Shown: positions 19,062 through 27,310, numbered from the stretch's first letter. The stretch: DNA of 64,000 nucleotides from Bacteroidota bacterium (GCA_023432805.1 JAEYUG010000108.1:1-64000), one strand, 5' to 3'. Notes: generated by a model not told the origin, from the sequence alone. Program-made: numbers and translations.

Positions 19062-20792
19062 ATGTTCACCAACTGGCTGACACACCTCGCCCTCGCACGG
19101 TCGCTCGACGAGCGACTGCGCGACGCCGTGATCACTGCGGCGTGGACACAGGACCGCGACGAGGTCACGTTTGCACTCGAGTGTGCAGGCGCAGGGATGT
19201 TCCTGCAGGTATCGTGTGCACCCCGGGCAGCATGCTGCTTCGTGAAGTCCGGTGTCGCACGCGCACGACGCAACACGCTCGACGTCCTTGAGAGCACGAC
19301 CGGAAGACACATCCAGATGGTGCGGATCGCAGAAGACGACCGCGTGCTCGGTTTCCTGCTTGATGACCATTCCATCCTCGTGGCGTTCATGCACGGGGCG
19401 CATGCAAACCTCGTGCATCTCGGTGCAAACGCGGAACTGCGTTCGACATTCAAGACAACGGCATCCACACCCCGGCTGCCGGATACGTGGACGCTGACAG
19501 CTCCCCGCGTCGATGCGGAACATTTCGTCGCCGCACTCGCGGCACACCCCGGAGCAGAACTCGCCCGCGTCCTGCGCGATGTACGACCCTGGTTGTCTGG
19601 AGCCTGCGCAACCGAGGTGGCGCATCGGGCACAGCTTCCACTCGAGGTGTCGTGCGCGTCGCTTCCCCCGGATGCTGCGACGCGCCTCGCGGCAGCATGT
19701 GCTGAGGTGACCGGAGCATGCATGCACGGATCCTGGCATGTGTACATCCAACGGGATCCTGCCTCCGACTCGGATGAGGAGATGTCGGCGACCGGGTTGC
19801 CGCGGGACGCCACGGCGGTAGCGATCGCTCCATGTGCGCTGACGCATCGGGACGGTACATCAGTGCTGCGATTCGACGACGCGAGCGATGCGATGTGGCT
19901 GTTCGTCCGGCGGCGTGGCCGCACCGGGCGCACCGACGCGGTGCGCGGCCGTGTGTTGCGGGTACTCACCGCCGAAACTGCGCGTCTGGAACGGCTGCTC
20001 GCACGCATCGAGACACCGGCGGATCTGCGGCGGCGGGCAGACACCTATGAGAAGTACGGCAACCTGCTCATGATCAATCTCACGCGCGCGCCCGAGCAAC
20101 CGGGTCGCATGACCGTCGAGGATCTCTTCGTCGATCCCCGGCTCGTCGTGGCGATTCCCCTCGACGTCCGTCTCGGGGTGCTCGAGAATGCGCAGCGATA
20201 CTTCGACAAGGCACGCAGTTCGCGTGGCGCTGCCGACTACGCCGGTGATCGCGCGGAGGCGGCACGGAAACGGCTCGAGCGTGTCGAGTGTTTTCAACGT
20301 GACATAGCGGCGTGCCCCGACACGCGCGCGCTTCAGGATCTTTTCACCGGATATGCGGATCTCATGGCATCGCTTGGTCTCACGCCGAAAGGCGATACGA
20401 ACGAACAACCCTTCCCTTTCCGCCGCTTCGTCGTCGCGGGTGGTTTCGAGGTCTGGGCAGGCAAGAGCAGCGCCAACAATGACGAGCTGACGGTCCGCTG
20501 GGCGAAGCCGCACGATCTGTGGTTCCACGCGCGAGGGGTCGGCGGATCGCATGTGATCATCCGCAGCGGAAGCGCACCGGGGGAACCGTCGAAGGAGGCG
20601 ATTCGCGAAGCGGCGGCGATCGCTGCGTACTACAGCAAGCATCGCAACGCGAAGAGCGTTCCGGTGGCCTACACCGAGAAGAAGTACGTGCGCAAACCGA
20701 AGGGTGTGCCGGCTGGTACGGTGTACCTCGAACGGGAGAAGGTGATCATGGTCGCCCCGGCGCTGCCCGAGAATGCTGAGGAGGAAGGGTAG
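19062..20792 (+). CDS. NFACT-family protein (RqcH-type ribosome quality-control factor)
   Basis: This is a 576-residue protein. The N-terminal NFACT-N domain starts at once (MFTNWLTHLALARSLDERL), a helical middle follows (RRRADTYEKYGNLLMINL), and the C-terminal NFACT-R/DUF814 domain is clear (GGFEVWAGKSSANNDELTVR, DLWFHARGVGGSHVIIRSG, YYSKHRNAKSVPVAYTEKKY). In bacteria such proteins (RqcH) bind obstructed 50S subunits and recruit tRNA-Ala to add alanine tails; some were first called fibronectin-binding proteins. The NFACT-N part is diverged (TGRHIQMVRI in place of a typical RxDR-type motif), so tail-synthesis activity is not certain. Acts in the cytoplasm. Confidence 0.85.
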   Translation: MFTNWLTHLALARSLDERLRDAVITAAWTQDRDEVTFALECAGAGMFLQVSCAPRAACCFVKSGVARARRNTLDVLESTTGRHIQMVRIAEDDRVLGFLLDDHSILVAFMHGAHANLVHLGANAELRSTFKTTASTPRLPDTWTLTAPRVDAEHFVAALAAHPGAELARVLRDVRPWLSGACATEVAHRAQLPLEVSCASLPPDAATRLAAACAEVTGACMHGSWHVYIQRDPASDSDEEMSATGLPRDATAVAIAPCALTHRDGTSVLRFDDASDAMWLFVRRRGRTGRTDAVRGRVLRVLTAETARLERLLARIETPADLRRRADTYEKYGNLLMINLTRAPEQPGRMTVEDLFVDPRLVVAIPLDVRLGVLENAQRYFDKARSSRGAADYAGDRAEAARKRLERVECFQRDIAACPDTRALQDLFTGYADLMASLGLTPKGDTNEQPFPFRRFVVAGGFEVWAGKSSANNDELTVRWAKPHDLWFHARGVGGSHVIIRSGSAPGEPSKEAIREAAAIAAYYSKHRNAKSVPVAYTEKKYVRKPKGVPAGTVYLEREKVIMVAPALPENAEEEG

Positions 20793-20861
20793 CGCACCGC
20801 TTCAGCGGGACGCCGATTGGAATTTTCTTCTTTCAGGGATTCGTGGTAATATGAAGAGTTT

Positions 20862-22658
20862 ATGACGACATCGAACACTCTCTCGCCCGAACTGCTCCTC
20901 AAGGCCAAGCAGTTCGGCTTTTCCGACGCCCAGCTTGCGTTCATGCTCGGCTGCGGCGAGGCCGACATCTCGCGACTGCGATCGGAATGGGGCATCACCG
21001 CCTCCTTCAAGACCGTCGACACCTGCGCCGCCGAGTTCGAGGCGTACACGCCCTATTACTATTCCAGCTACGACCGCGAAAACGAAAGCACGGCCGGCAG
21101 CCGCAGGCGTATCGTCATTCTCGGCGGCGGACCCAATCGCATCGGGCAGGGCATCGAATTCGACTACTGCTGTGTGCACGGTGTATTTGCCGCACGCGAA
21201 GAGGGGTACGAGACGGTGATGATCAATTGCAATCCCGAAACCGTTTCCACCGACTACGACGTCGCCGACAAGCTCTACTTTGAGCCGCTCACGTTTGAAG
21301 ACGTGATGCGCGTGCTCGAGATCGAGCAGCCCGAGGGCGTGATCGTTTCCTTCGGGGGACAGACGCCGCTTAAGCTGGCGCGCCGACTGACGGAGGCGGG
21401 CGTCCGCATTCTCGGCACCCCCTACGAAGGCATCGACCTTGCCGAAGACCGCGAACGCTTCAACGATGTACTCGCCGAGCTCGGCATCCTGCAGCCACCC
21501 GCGGGCAATGCCCGATCGGCCGACGAAGCCGCCGCGGTCGCCGCATCCATCGGATACCCCGTGCTGCTGCGACCCAGCTACGTGCTCGGCGGTCGAGGCA
21601 TGCGCATCGTCTACAGCGAATCGTCGCTGCGCGATTTCGTGGAAGAGGCACTGGAAGTCTCCGGCGAGCATCCCGTGCTCATCGACAAGTTTCTCGAGGA
21701 CGCAATGGAGTTCGATGTGGATGCGGTCTGCGACGGACGCGATGTGGTGATTGGTGGCGTCCTGCAACACATCGAGGAAGCCGGTATCCACAGCGGCGAC
21801 AGTTCCGTCGTGCTGCCACCGCGCATCCCGAATCAGGCGGTGCTCGACGAGTTGAAGGAGACCACGCGACGTCTGGCGCTGCGGCTTGGAACAATCGGAC
21901 TCATCAACGTGCAGTATGCGCTGCAGAACGATGTGATCTACGTGCTGGAGGCGAATCCCCGAGCCTCGCGCACAGTGCCGTTCATCAGCAAGGCGACCGG
22001 CGTTCCGCTCGCCAAGCTCGCCACGAAGGTGATGCTCGGCCGCACTCTTGCCGAGCTCGGAGCGAAGGAACCCGTGATCGAAGGCTATGTTGCCGTGAAG
22101 AAGGCGGTGTTCCCCTTCATCAAACTGCAGGGATCGAGGCAGTTTCTCGGTCCCGAAATGAAATCCACCGGCGAGGTCATGGGCATCGCCGACGTGTTCG
22201 GCGACGCGATGGCCCGCAGCCAGCTCGGCTCGGGTGCGAAGCTTCCGACGGGTGGCACCGTGTTTCTCTCGGTCAATCAGCGCGACAAGCGCGAAAAGAC
22301 GCTGGCGCTTGCGCGGGGATTCCACGAGGCGGGGTTCACGTTGATCGCGACGCGGGGAACATCCACCTTCCTCTATGAAAACGGCATCGAGACGCGCAGC
22401 GTGCTCAAGGTGCATGAGGGACGACCCGACGTCGTCGACGAAATCAAGAACGGTCGCGTGCAGCTTATCGTGAACACGCCTGCGGGTGAGATGTCGCGCG
22501 ACGACGAACGCGCGATCGGCATCGCCGCGCTGGCCTTCAACATCCCCTACGTGACGAATGTGTCGGCTGCGCTCGCGCTGCTCGAGGGCATCCGCCGCGC
22601 GCAGCAGGAAGCGGGCGATGTGCGCAGCCTCCAGGAGTACTACCGCATCATCACCTGA
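20862..22658 (+). CDS. carB: Carbamoyl-phosphate synthase large subunit, C-terminal half (split CarB)
   Basis: This protein has 598 residues; an intact CarB has about 1070. It begins inside the oligomerisation domain (LLLKAKQFGFSDAQLAFMLG, then VDTCAAEFEAYTPYYYSSYD). It then contains the complete second synthetase unit: pre-ATP-grasp ILGGGPNRIGQGIEFDYC and INCNPETVSTDYD, ATP-grasp RPSYVLGGRGM and EANPRASRTVPFISKATG. Last is the MGS allosteric domain (FLSVNQRDKREKTLALARGF, KVHEGRPDVVDEIKNG). In the whole enzyme this half phosphorylates carbamate. It has its own ATG with GAAGAG just upstream and follows an unrelated gene, so it is a separate gene rather than a frameshifted one. The N-terminal half must lie elsewhere. 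Split carB is known in Aquifex and Methanocaldococcus. Confidence 0.92.
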   Translation: MTTSNTLSPELLLKAKQFGFSDAQLAFMLGCGEADISRLRSEWGITASFKTVDTCAAEFEAYTPYYYSSYDRENESTAGSRRRIVILGGGPNRIGQGIEFDYCCVHGVFAAREEGYETVMINCNPETVSTDYDVADKLYFEPLTFEDVMRVLEIEQPEGVIVSFGGQTPLKLARRLTEAGVRILGTPYEGIDLAEDRERFNDVLAELGILQPPAGNARSADEAAAVAASIGYPVLLRPSYVLGGRGMRIVYSESSLRDFVEEALEVSGEHPVLIDKFLEDAMEFDVDAVCDGRDVVIGGVLQHIEEAGIHSGDSSVVLPPRIPNQAVLDELKETTRRLALRLGTIGLINVQYALQNDVIYVLEANPRASRTVPFISKATGVPLAKLATKVMLGRTLAELGAKEPVIEGYVAVKKAVFPFIKLQGSRQFLGPEMKSTGEVMGIADVFGDAMARSQLGSGAKLPTGGTVFLSVNQRDKREKTLALARGFHEAGFTLIATRGTSTFLYENGIETRSVLKVHEGRPDVVDEIKNGRVQLIVNTPAGEMSRDDERAIGIAALAFNIPYVTNVSAALALLEGIRRAQQEAGDVRSLQEYYRIIT

Positions 22659-22714
22659 CGTCGCTCCCCGCCCCGCAGGGCAGCTGCGTGGCGTCACATG
22701 CAGGAGTTTCGGAT

Positions 22715-23266
22715 CTACTTCTCCTGTATGAACTCCGCCTGACCGCTGACGCGGTAGATCACATAGTTCTTGAGGTTCTGATCGGCCTCGAATCCATATC
22801 CCTGCAGTTCCTCCTTTGGTGCCTTCACGTGCACGAAGCGGTCGCTGCGGACCTTCCTGCGTGTGTTCTCCCAATACAGATACTCCGTCGTCACGACCGT
22901 CCCACTGTCGGAGACGAACACGACGTTGTCGAATGCCTCGAGATCCTTCGTCGCATCATCGACGCGTCCGCGGTTGGCTGTCAGGCGCGAGCTGTGCTGT
23001 CCGTCCTTGCCGAAGAAATCGACCACGATACCGGAATCGAGCAAGGTTTCGCGGCGCTCATCATACATGCGGATGTGTCCGGCCTGCACGACTGCCTTGA
23101 CCAGCCCCGAGTCGCTGAAGGTGATGTGAGAATCCCAGCTTTCCTGGTCGGGGAGACCCGTTCCGTCGATGCCTCCCCGCGGTGGCGTCAGCTTCCGCTC
23201 GTTGCAACCGGCCATCACGAAACAGACGGCGGCGGCGAGCACGAGCATCCTACAGATCGAGGGCAT
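22715..23266 (-). CDS. lptC: LPS export protein LptC (lipoprotein form)
   Basis: This 183-residue protein has an N-terminal segment ending FVMAGC, a lipobox, followed by an OstA/LptC beta-jellyroll (ADQNLKNYVIYRVSGQAEF and VVQAGHIRMYDERRETLL). LptC bridges the inner-membrane LptBFG transporter and periplasmic LptA to move LPS outward. The Bacteroidota version is often a lipoprotein, as here. ATG at 23266 has GGAG 6 nt upstream and overlaps the end of ruvB by 17 nt, so the two are translationally linked. An upstream ATG at 23308 would spoil the signal sequence. Confidence 0.85.
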   Translation of the reverse strand: MPSICRMLVLAAAVCFVMAGCNERKLTPPRGGIDGTGLPDQESWDSHITFSDSGLVKAVVQAGHIRMYDERRETLLDSGIVVDFFGKDGQHSSRLTANRGRVDDATKDLEAFDNVVFVSDSGTVVTTEYLYWENTRRKVRSDRFVHVKAPKEELQGYGFEADQNLKNYVIYRVSGQAEFIQEK

Positions 23267-24266
23267 GCTGGTCTCCGCGTACGGGACGCGGCTTTCCGAG
23301 CAGACCATATCCCGCGGGTGTCAGCTCGCGGCCCCGCGGGGTGCGCTGGATGTATCCCTCCTGGATCAGGTAGGGTTCGTACACTTCCTCGATCGTGCCG
23401 GGCTCTTCACCAACGGCGATGGCGAGGGTGTTGAGACCGACGGGACCGCCGTGGAACTTGTCGACGATCACCGAGAGAATGCGCATGTCCATTTCATCGA
23501 GTCCGTGTTCGTCGACCTCGAGCGCATTGAGCGCGTAGTCGGCGATTGCCCGGGTGATCACGCCGTCGCCCTTCACCTGCGCGAAGTCGCGCGCGCGACG
23601 CAGCAGGCGGTTGGCGATGCGCGGGGTGCCGCGCGAACGACGGGCAATTTCAAGGGCACCGTCACGGTCGTCGATGTCGATGCGAAGGATCCGGGCCGAG
23701 CGAACGACGATGTGGCGCAACTGTTCAACCGAATAATAGTCGAGCCGGTTCGTGATGCCGAAGCGCGCGCGCAGGGGTGCCGTCAGGAGCCCGGCACGCG
23801 TGGTCGCACCGATCAAGGTGAAGGGCTTGAGTTCGATCTTCACGCTGCGGGCGTTGGGACCCGTGTCGATCATGATGTCAAGGGTGAAGTCCTCCATCGC
23901 CGAATAGAGGTACTCTTCCACGACGGGAGACAATCGATGGATCTCGTCAATGAAGAGCACGTCGCCGATCTCCAGCCCGGTGAGCAGCCCGGCGAGATCA
24001 CCTGGTTTTTCGAGTACCGGACCCGATGTCATGCGCATCGCCGCATGCATCTCGTTGGAGATGATATGCGAAAGCGTGGTCTTGCCGAGTCCCGGGGGAC
24101 CCGTCAGCAGCACATGGTCGAGCGCTTCGCCGCGTCCCCTCGCCGCTGTGATGAACACGCGGAGATTCTCGACGATTTTCTTCTGTCCCTCGAAATCCTC
24201 GAAACGCAGGGGCCGGAGAGTCGTGTCGAGTTCGCGGTCGTCGTTGCGCGGCGCCGGGCTGGTCAT
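23250..24266 (-). CDS. ruvB: Holliday junction branch migration helicase RuvB
   Basis: This is a 338-residue AAA+ motor that drives branch migration with RuvA. Walker A GPPGLGKTT, Walker B FIDEIHR, sensor 1 GATTRAG and the C-terminal winged-helix domain (GLNTLAIAVGEEPGTIEEVY, QEGYIQRTPRGRELT) are all present. ATG at 24266 (MTSPAPRND) leaves a normal short leader before LRP. ATG at 24290 is an alternative, right after the era stop. Neither has a strong ribosome binding site, so the exact start is uncertain. It lies between era and lptC and overlaps lptC by 17 nt. ruvA and ruvC are not in the window. Confidence 0.94.
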   Translation of the reverse strand: MTSPAPRNDDRELDTTLRPLRFEDFEGQKKIVENLRVFITAARGRGEALDHVLLTGPPGLGKTTLSHIISNEMHAAMRMTSGPVLEKPGDLAGLLTGLEIGDVLFIDEIHRLSPVVEEYLYSAMEDFTLDIMIDTGPNARSVKIELKPFTLIGATTRAGLLTAPLRARFGITNRLDYYSVEQLRHIVVRSARILRIDIDDRDGALEIARRSRGTPRIANRLLRRARDFAQVKGDGVITRAIADYALNALEVDEHGLDEMDMRILSVIVDKFHGGPVGLNTLAIAVGEEPGTIEEVYEPYLIQEGYIQRTPRGRELTPAGYGLLGKPRPVRGDQHALDL

Positions 24267-24291
24267 ATCCGAAGAACGCTTCCCCTGCATG

Positions 24292-25209
24292 TCACATGTA
24301 CCCGAAGCGACGCACCCAGTCTTCGTTGTCGCGCCATCCCTCACGCACCTTCAGATGCAGTTCGAGGTACACCCGTCGCAGGAGGAATGCCTCGATGTCC
24401 TTGCGTGCGCGCATGCCGATCTCCTTGATTGCCGCACCGCCCTTGCCGATCAGGATGCCCCGCTGGCTCTCGCGTTCGACAATGATCTCCGCGGAGATTG
24501 AGTCGTGGGTGTCTAATTCCTCGTACGAGGCGATCACGACTTCGGTCGAATACGGCACCTCCTCCCGGAACAGTTCGAAAATCTTTTCGCGGATGATCTC
24601 GGTGACGAAGAAACGTTCGGGCTGATCCGACAGCGTGTCGACGTCGTACAGCGGAGGATGCTCAGGCAGCAGTGCGACAAGTTCGCGTTCGACCACGCCG
24701 AGCGCCTCGCGCTTCAGTGCGGAAATTGGGATCACCGTCTTCACGAAGGGATAGGCTGTGATCGCAGCCATGAGAGGAAGAAGTCTTGTCTTGTCCTTGA
24801 CGAGATCTGTCTTGTTGAGCACTGCGATGACGGGACGACCAGCGCTCTCGAGCAAGGCGTCGAGTCCCGGGGGAAGCAGTGTCGCCCGATCCAGCGTGCG
24901 TTCACTGTCGAGCATGAGCAGCACGATGTCGGATTCGGCGATGGCGCCGTGTGCGGCTTCGACCATCGAGCGCTGCAGCACGTAGCGGGGTTTGATGATG
25001 CCCGGCGTGTCGACGAACACGATCTGGTAGTCGGGACCCGACTGGAACCCGAGAATGCGCCGGCGCGTGGTCTGCGGCTTCGGCGTGACGATCGAGAGCT
25101 TGATGCCGAGCACCGCGTTCATGAATGTCGACTTTCCCACATTGGGTTCGCCGATGATTGCGACGTAGCCGCAGCGGAAGGAGGGTGACGATTCGGTGTG
25201 TTCTTGCAT
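24292..25209 (-). CDS. era: GTPase Era
   Basis: This is a 305-residue ribosome-assembly GTPase that binds 16S rRNA near its 3' end. G1 is GEPNVGKST, G3 is DTPG, G4 is NKTD and G5 is ISAL. The C-terminal KH domain is clear (IVERESQRGILIGKGGAAIK, IEAFLLRRVYLELHLKVREG). ATG at 25209 gives the normal N-terminus; the long in-frame extension upstream runs antisense through rsmA and is not real. A promoter-like element ends 6 nt before this ATG, so the transcript may be nearly leaderless, which fits the lack of a Shine-Dalgarno sequence. It is divergent from rsmA. Confidence 0.94.
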   Translation of the reverse strand: MQEHTESSPSFRCGYVAIIGEPNVGKSTFMNAVLGIKLSIVTPKPQTTRRRILGFQSGPDYQIVFVDTPGIIKPRYVLQRSMVEAAHGAIAESDIVLLMLDSERTLDRATLLPPGLDALLESAGRPVIAVLNKTDLVKDKTRLLPLMAAITAYPFVKTVIPISALKREALGVVERELVALLPEHPPLYDVDTLSDQPERFFVTEIIREKIFELFREEVPYSTEVVIASYEELDTHDSISAEIIVERESQRGILIGKGGAAIKEIGMRARKDIEAFLLRRVYLELHLKVREGWRDNEDWVRRFGYM

Positions 25210-25215
25210 AGACAG

Positions 25216-25245
25216 GAAAATTAGACCAACTGGTTCATTAATCAA
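25216..25245 (-). promoter_or_regulatory. Candidate promoter for era, adjacent to the start codon
   Basis: On the minus strand: TTG (25245-25243), 19 nt, TAATTTTC (25223-25216), 7 of 8 to TAnnTTTG. The -7 box ends 6 nt before ATG at 25209, so transcription would begin at or next to the start codon. Confidence 0.45.
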
Positions 25246-25312
25246 ACCCGGGGTCGGCGCGGACCCGGCGTCGGCGCTGAATGCCCGGCCTACGAGAATC
25301 CCGGTCACGTTG

Positions 25313-25320
25313 TATCTTTG
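25313..25320 (+). promoter_or_regulatory. Candidate -7 box for rsmA
   Basis: TATCTTTG matches TAnnTTTG exactly and ends 3 nt before ATG at 25324. No TTG is found at the -33 position, so support is limited to the -7 box. Confidence 0.35.
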
Positions 25321-25323
25321 GAG

Positions 25324-26223
25324 ATGCATTCTGCTCGACTCGCCCCGAAGAAATCCCTTGGGCAGCACTTCCTGCACGATCCCAACATCGCGCGCAATAT
25401 CGTCGCCCTGCTCGCTCCTGCACCCGGTGACACCGTCGTGGAAATCGGTCCCGGCGAAGGTGTGCTCACCGCCCTGCTCGCCGCCACCGGCGCGCACGTG
25501 CTTGCGGTGGATGTCGATCCCCGTGCCGTCGCGCTCATCGCCGACCGCATCGCCGCCGAGCAGTGGACGAACGTCGACGTCTTGCACGCCGACATCCTCA
25601 CCCTCGACCTGGCCGCCCTCGCCCGCGAGCGCGGCACCCGCCTGCGTGTCATCGGCAACCTTCCCTACTACATCACGAGCCAGATCCTCTTCGCCCTGTA
25701 CGACGCACATCCCCATGTGCGCGACGCCGTGGTGATGATGCAGCGCGAGGTCGCAGACCGCCTCACCGCTCAGCCCTGCACGAAGGAGTACGGGATCCTG
25801 ACCGTCGTCACCTCGCTGCACGCACGCATTGCGGGATCCTTTCTTGTCAGCCCGAACGTCTTCACGCCGAAACCGCGCGTGTGGAGCCGCGTGCTGCACG
25901 TGGAGATGCGCGACGATGTCGCGGCAGACACGACCGCGTATCGCGTCTTCAGAAGACTGGTGCGGGATACCTTCGGATTGCGGCGGAAAACGCTGCTCAA
26001 CTCCCTGCGCCATGCGGGCTACGACACGGATGCATGCCGGGCTGATGCGCGTACCGACACTCTTCTGGGGAAACGGCCCGAGGCGCTGACAGTCGATGAT
26101 TTCATGACGCTGGCAAGGGTGGTGAGCACGACGGACGAGGGCGTTCGTCATCCCAAGACGGACGAGGGCGTCCGTCCTCCCAAGACGGACGAGGGCGGCC
26201 GTCCTCCCGGGAGGGATGCATGA
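25324..26223 (+). CDS. rsmA: 16S rRNA (adenine1518/1519-N6)-dimethyltransferase RsmA
   Basis: This is a 299-residue KsgA-family enzyme that dimethylates two adenines in helix 45 of 16S rRNA. The family N-terminus KKSLGQHFLHDPNIA is followed by SAM motif I (EIGPGEGVLTALL), motif IV NLPYYITSQILFAL, and a C-terminal helical domain (LRRKTLLNSLRHAGYD). A TTG at 25318 is in frame but lies inside the probable -7 box, so ATG at 25324 is preferred. The last 30 or so residues (TDEGVRHPK, TDEGVRPPK, TDEGGRPPG) are encoded by three 27-bp palindromic repeats that have extended the gene. The stop overlaps the next start as ATGA. Confidence 0.93.
   Translation: MHSARLAPKKSLGQHFLHDPNIARNIVALLAPAPGDTVVEIGPGEGVLTALLAATGAHVLAVDVDPRAVALIADRIAAEQWTNVDVLHADILTLDLAALARERGTRLRVIGNLPYYITSQILFALYDAHPHVRDAVVMMQREVADRLTAQPCTKEYGILTVVTSLHARIAGSFLVSPNVFTPKPRVWSRVLHVEMRDDVAADTTAYRVFRRLVRDTFGLRRKTLLNSLRHAGYDTDACRADARTDTLLGKRPEALTVDDFMTLARVVSTTDEGVRHPKTDEGVRPPKTDEGGRPPGRDA
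26131..26211. repeat. Three tandem 27-bp palindromic repeats within the 3' end of rsmA
   Basis: The copies start at 26131, 26158 and 26185. The core is GACGGAC-GAGGGC-GTCCGTC, perfect in copy 2 and with single changes in copies 1 and 3. Because 27 is divisible by 3, the reading frame survives and encodes three TDEGxRxPx units. The end of copy 3 supplies part of the GGGAGGG ribosome binding site for the next gene. Related palindromes occur at 40224-40462. Confidence 0.9.
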
Positions 26224-27149
26224 AGTGGTTGCTTGTGCATATGGACACGACCGATGCCCTGAACATCGCGTTCTTCCTCCTGCTCATCGCCACCATGTTC
26301 ATCCTGTCACCATGGATCACGACATGGTGGATCTATGTGTTGCTGGATGCCGGAGTCATCGGCGCGGTGTTCATGCTCGCCCGCTTCGCATCGACCCGTT
26401 CGCATTTCTGGAGGCTGCTGCACGGTTTCTACATGATGATCTGCATCCCGATCGCGTTCAGTCAAATGTACTGGATCGTCCCGGTCGTGCATCCGGTGGA
26501 TTATGACCGGGCGCTGATCGCGATCGACCGCTTCCTCTTCTTCGGAGCGGATCCCACACACGTACTGTTCTCGTTCGCGCATCCCGTCGTCACCGAGATC
26601 CTGCAGCTGGCCTACGCGAGCTTCTACTTCCTGCCGCTGATCCTCGTGGTGGACCTCTACCGCAAGCAGCGCATGGCTGCGTTCCGGGTCGTGTTCCTGA
26701 CCATCATCCTCGGTTTCTACCTCTCCTATTTCGGGTACGTGGCCGTTCCGGCCATCGGTCCCCGCTTCACCCTCCACGACTTCACCGCGACCGATACAGA
26801 ACTGCCGGGTGTCTTCGCCACACAGTTCCTGCGCGACTACACGAACACCGGCGAGTCGATTCCTCCCGGCACCGAGGATCCCGCCCGCAAGGTACAGCGC
26901 GACGTGTTTCCCAGCGGACACACGCAGATGACGCTGCTGACCATCTTTCTCGCCTTCCGCTATCGTGCCCGCACACGCTGGCCGCTCGGGATCGTCGGTT
27001 CGCTGCTCGTCATCGCAACGGTGTACATGCGCTACCATTACGTGGTGGATCTGATCGGCGGCGCACTGTTCGCCATCCTGACCTTCCATCTCATGAAGCT
27101 GCTGGATGTACGCTGGCGACAGCTGCGTCACCACTTCTTCCCACAATGA
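26220..27149 (+). CDS. PAP2-superfamily membrane phosphatase/phosphotransferase
   Basis: This is a 309-residue polytopic membrane protein with about six hydrophobic segments (ALNIAFFLLLIATMFIL, VVFLTIILGFYLSYFGYVAV, PLGIVGSLLVIATVYM). The PAP2 signature is FPSGHTQ for motif C2 and RYHYVVD for motif C3, giving the two catalytic histidines and an aspartate on the outer face. The KxxxxxxRP C1 motif is weak or absent, as in the Aur1/inositol-phosphorylceramide-synthase-like branch. The substrate is probably a lipid phosphate or lipid head group. The start overlaps the rsmA stop (ATGA), with GGGAGGG placed by the adjacent repeat. Confidence 0.82.
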   Translation: MKWLLVHMDTTDALNIAFFLLLIATMFILSPWITTWWIYVLLDAGVIGAVFMLARFASTRSHFWRLLHGFYMMICIPIAFSQMYWIVPVVHPVDYDRALIAIDRFLFFGADPTHVLFSFAHPVVTEILQLAYASFYFLPLILVVDLYRKQRMAAFRVVFLTIILGFYLSYFGYVAVPAIGPRFTLHDFTATDTELPGVFATQFLRDYTNTGESIPPGTEDPARKVQRDVFPSGHTQMTLLTIFLAFRYRARTRWPLGIVGSLLVIATVYMRYHYVVDLIGGALFAILTFHLMKLLDVRWRQLRHHFFPQ

Positions 27150-27174
27150 AAAAGCCCGGATCAATGATCCGGGC
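27149..27174 (-). terminator. Rho-independent terminator downstream of tRNA-Gly
   Basis: The stem GCCCGGATC (27154-27162) pairs with GATCCGGGC (27166-27174) around AAT. On the minus strand it is followed by T5, so it terminates the tRNA transcript. The plus strand has only two Ts, so it is weak for the PAP2 gene, whose stop codon it touches. Confidence 0.85.
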
Positions 27175-27177
27175 TTG

Positions 27178-27250
27178 AGCGGGAAACGAGACTCGAACTC
27201 GCGACTTCAACCTTGGCAAGGTTGCGCTCTACCAACTGAGCTATTCCCGC
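27178..27250 (-). tRNA. tRNA-Gly (anticodon GCC)
   Basis: A 73-nt cloverleaf read on the minus strand. Acceptor GCGGGAA pairs with TTCCCGC, the D-arm is GCTC/GAGC, the anticodon stem is CAACC/GGTTG with loop TTGCCAA (anticodon GCC), and the T-loop is TTCGAGT. The discriminator base is T. CCA is not encoded (the next bases are CAA), so it must be added after transcription. It has its own promoter and terminator. Confidence 0.97.
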
Positions 27251-27279
27251 AACGCTGCCCTCATAACTGAAGGCAGGTA

Positions 27280-27310
27280 CAAATATAACACCTCGATGGA
27301 GTCGATGCAA
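27280..27310 (-). promoter_or_regulatory. Bacteroidota-type promoter of tRNA-Gly
   Basis: On the minus strand: TTG (27310-27308), exactly 20 nt, TATATTTG (27287-27280), a perfect TAnnTTTG. It lies 30 nt before the mature tRNA 5' end, with nothing else between. This is the clearest promoter in the window and the reference for the others. Confidence 0.8.

Noticed and set aside
20793..22658. carB as a frameshifted full-length gene
   Set aside because: The sequence just upstream is the end of the NFACT gene, so no N-terminal half is adjacent to be joined by a frameshift.
20802..22874. Long open frame (690 codons) antisense to carB
   Set aside because: High GC leaves antisense frames open; the sense strand encodes an unmistakable CarB half and the antisense product has no motif.
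25210..26151. Upstream in-frame extension of era (about 314 codons)
   Set aside because: It runs antisense through rsmA; Era's own N-terminus starts at 25209 and the family is about 300 residues.
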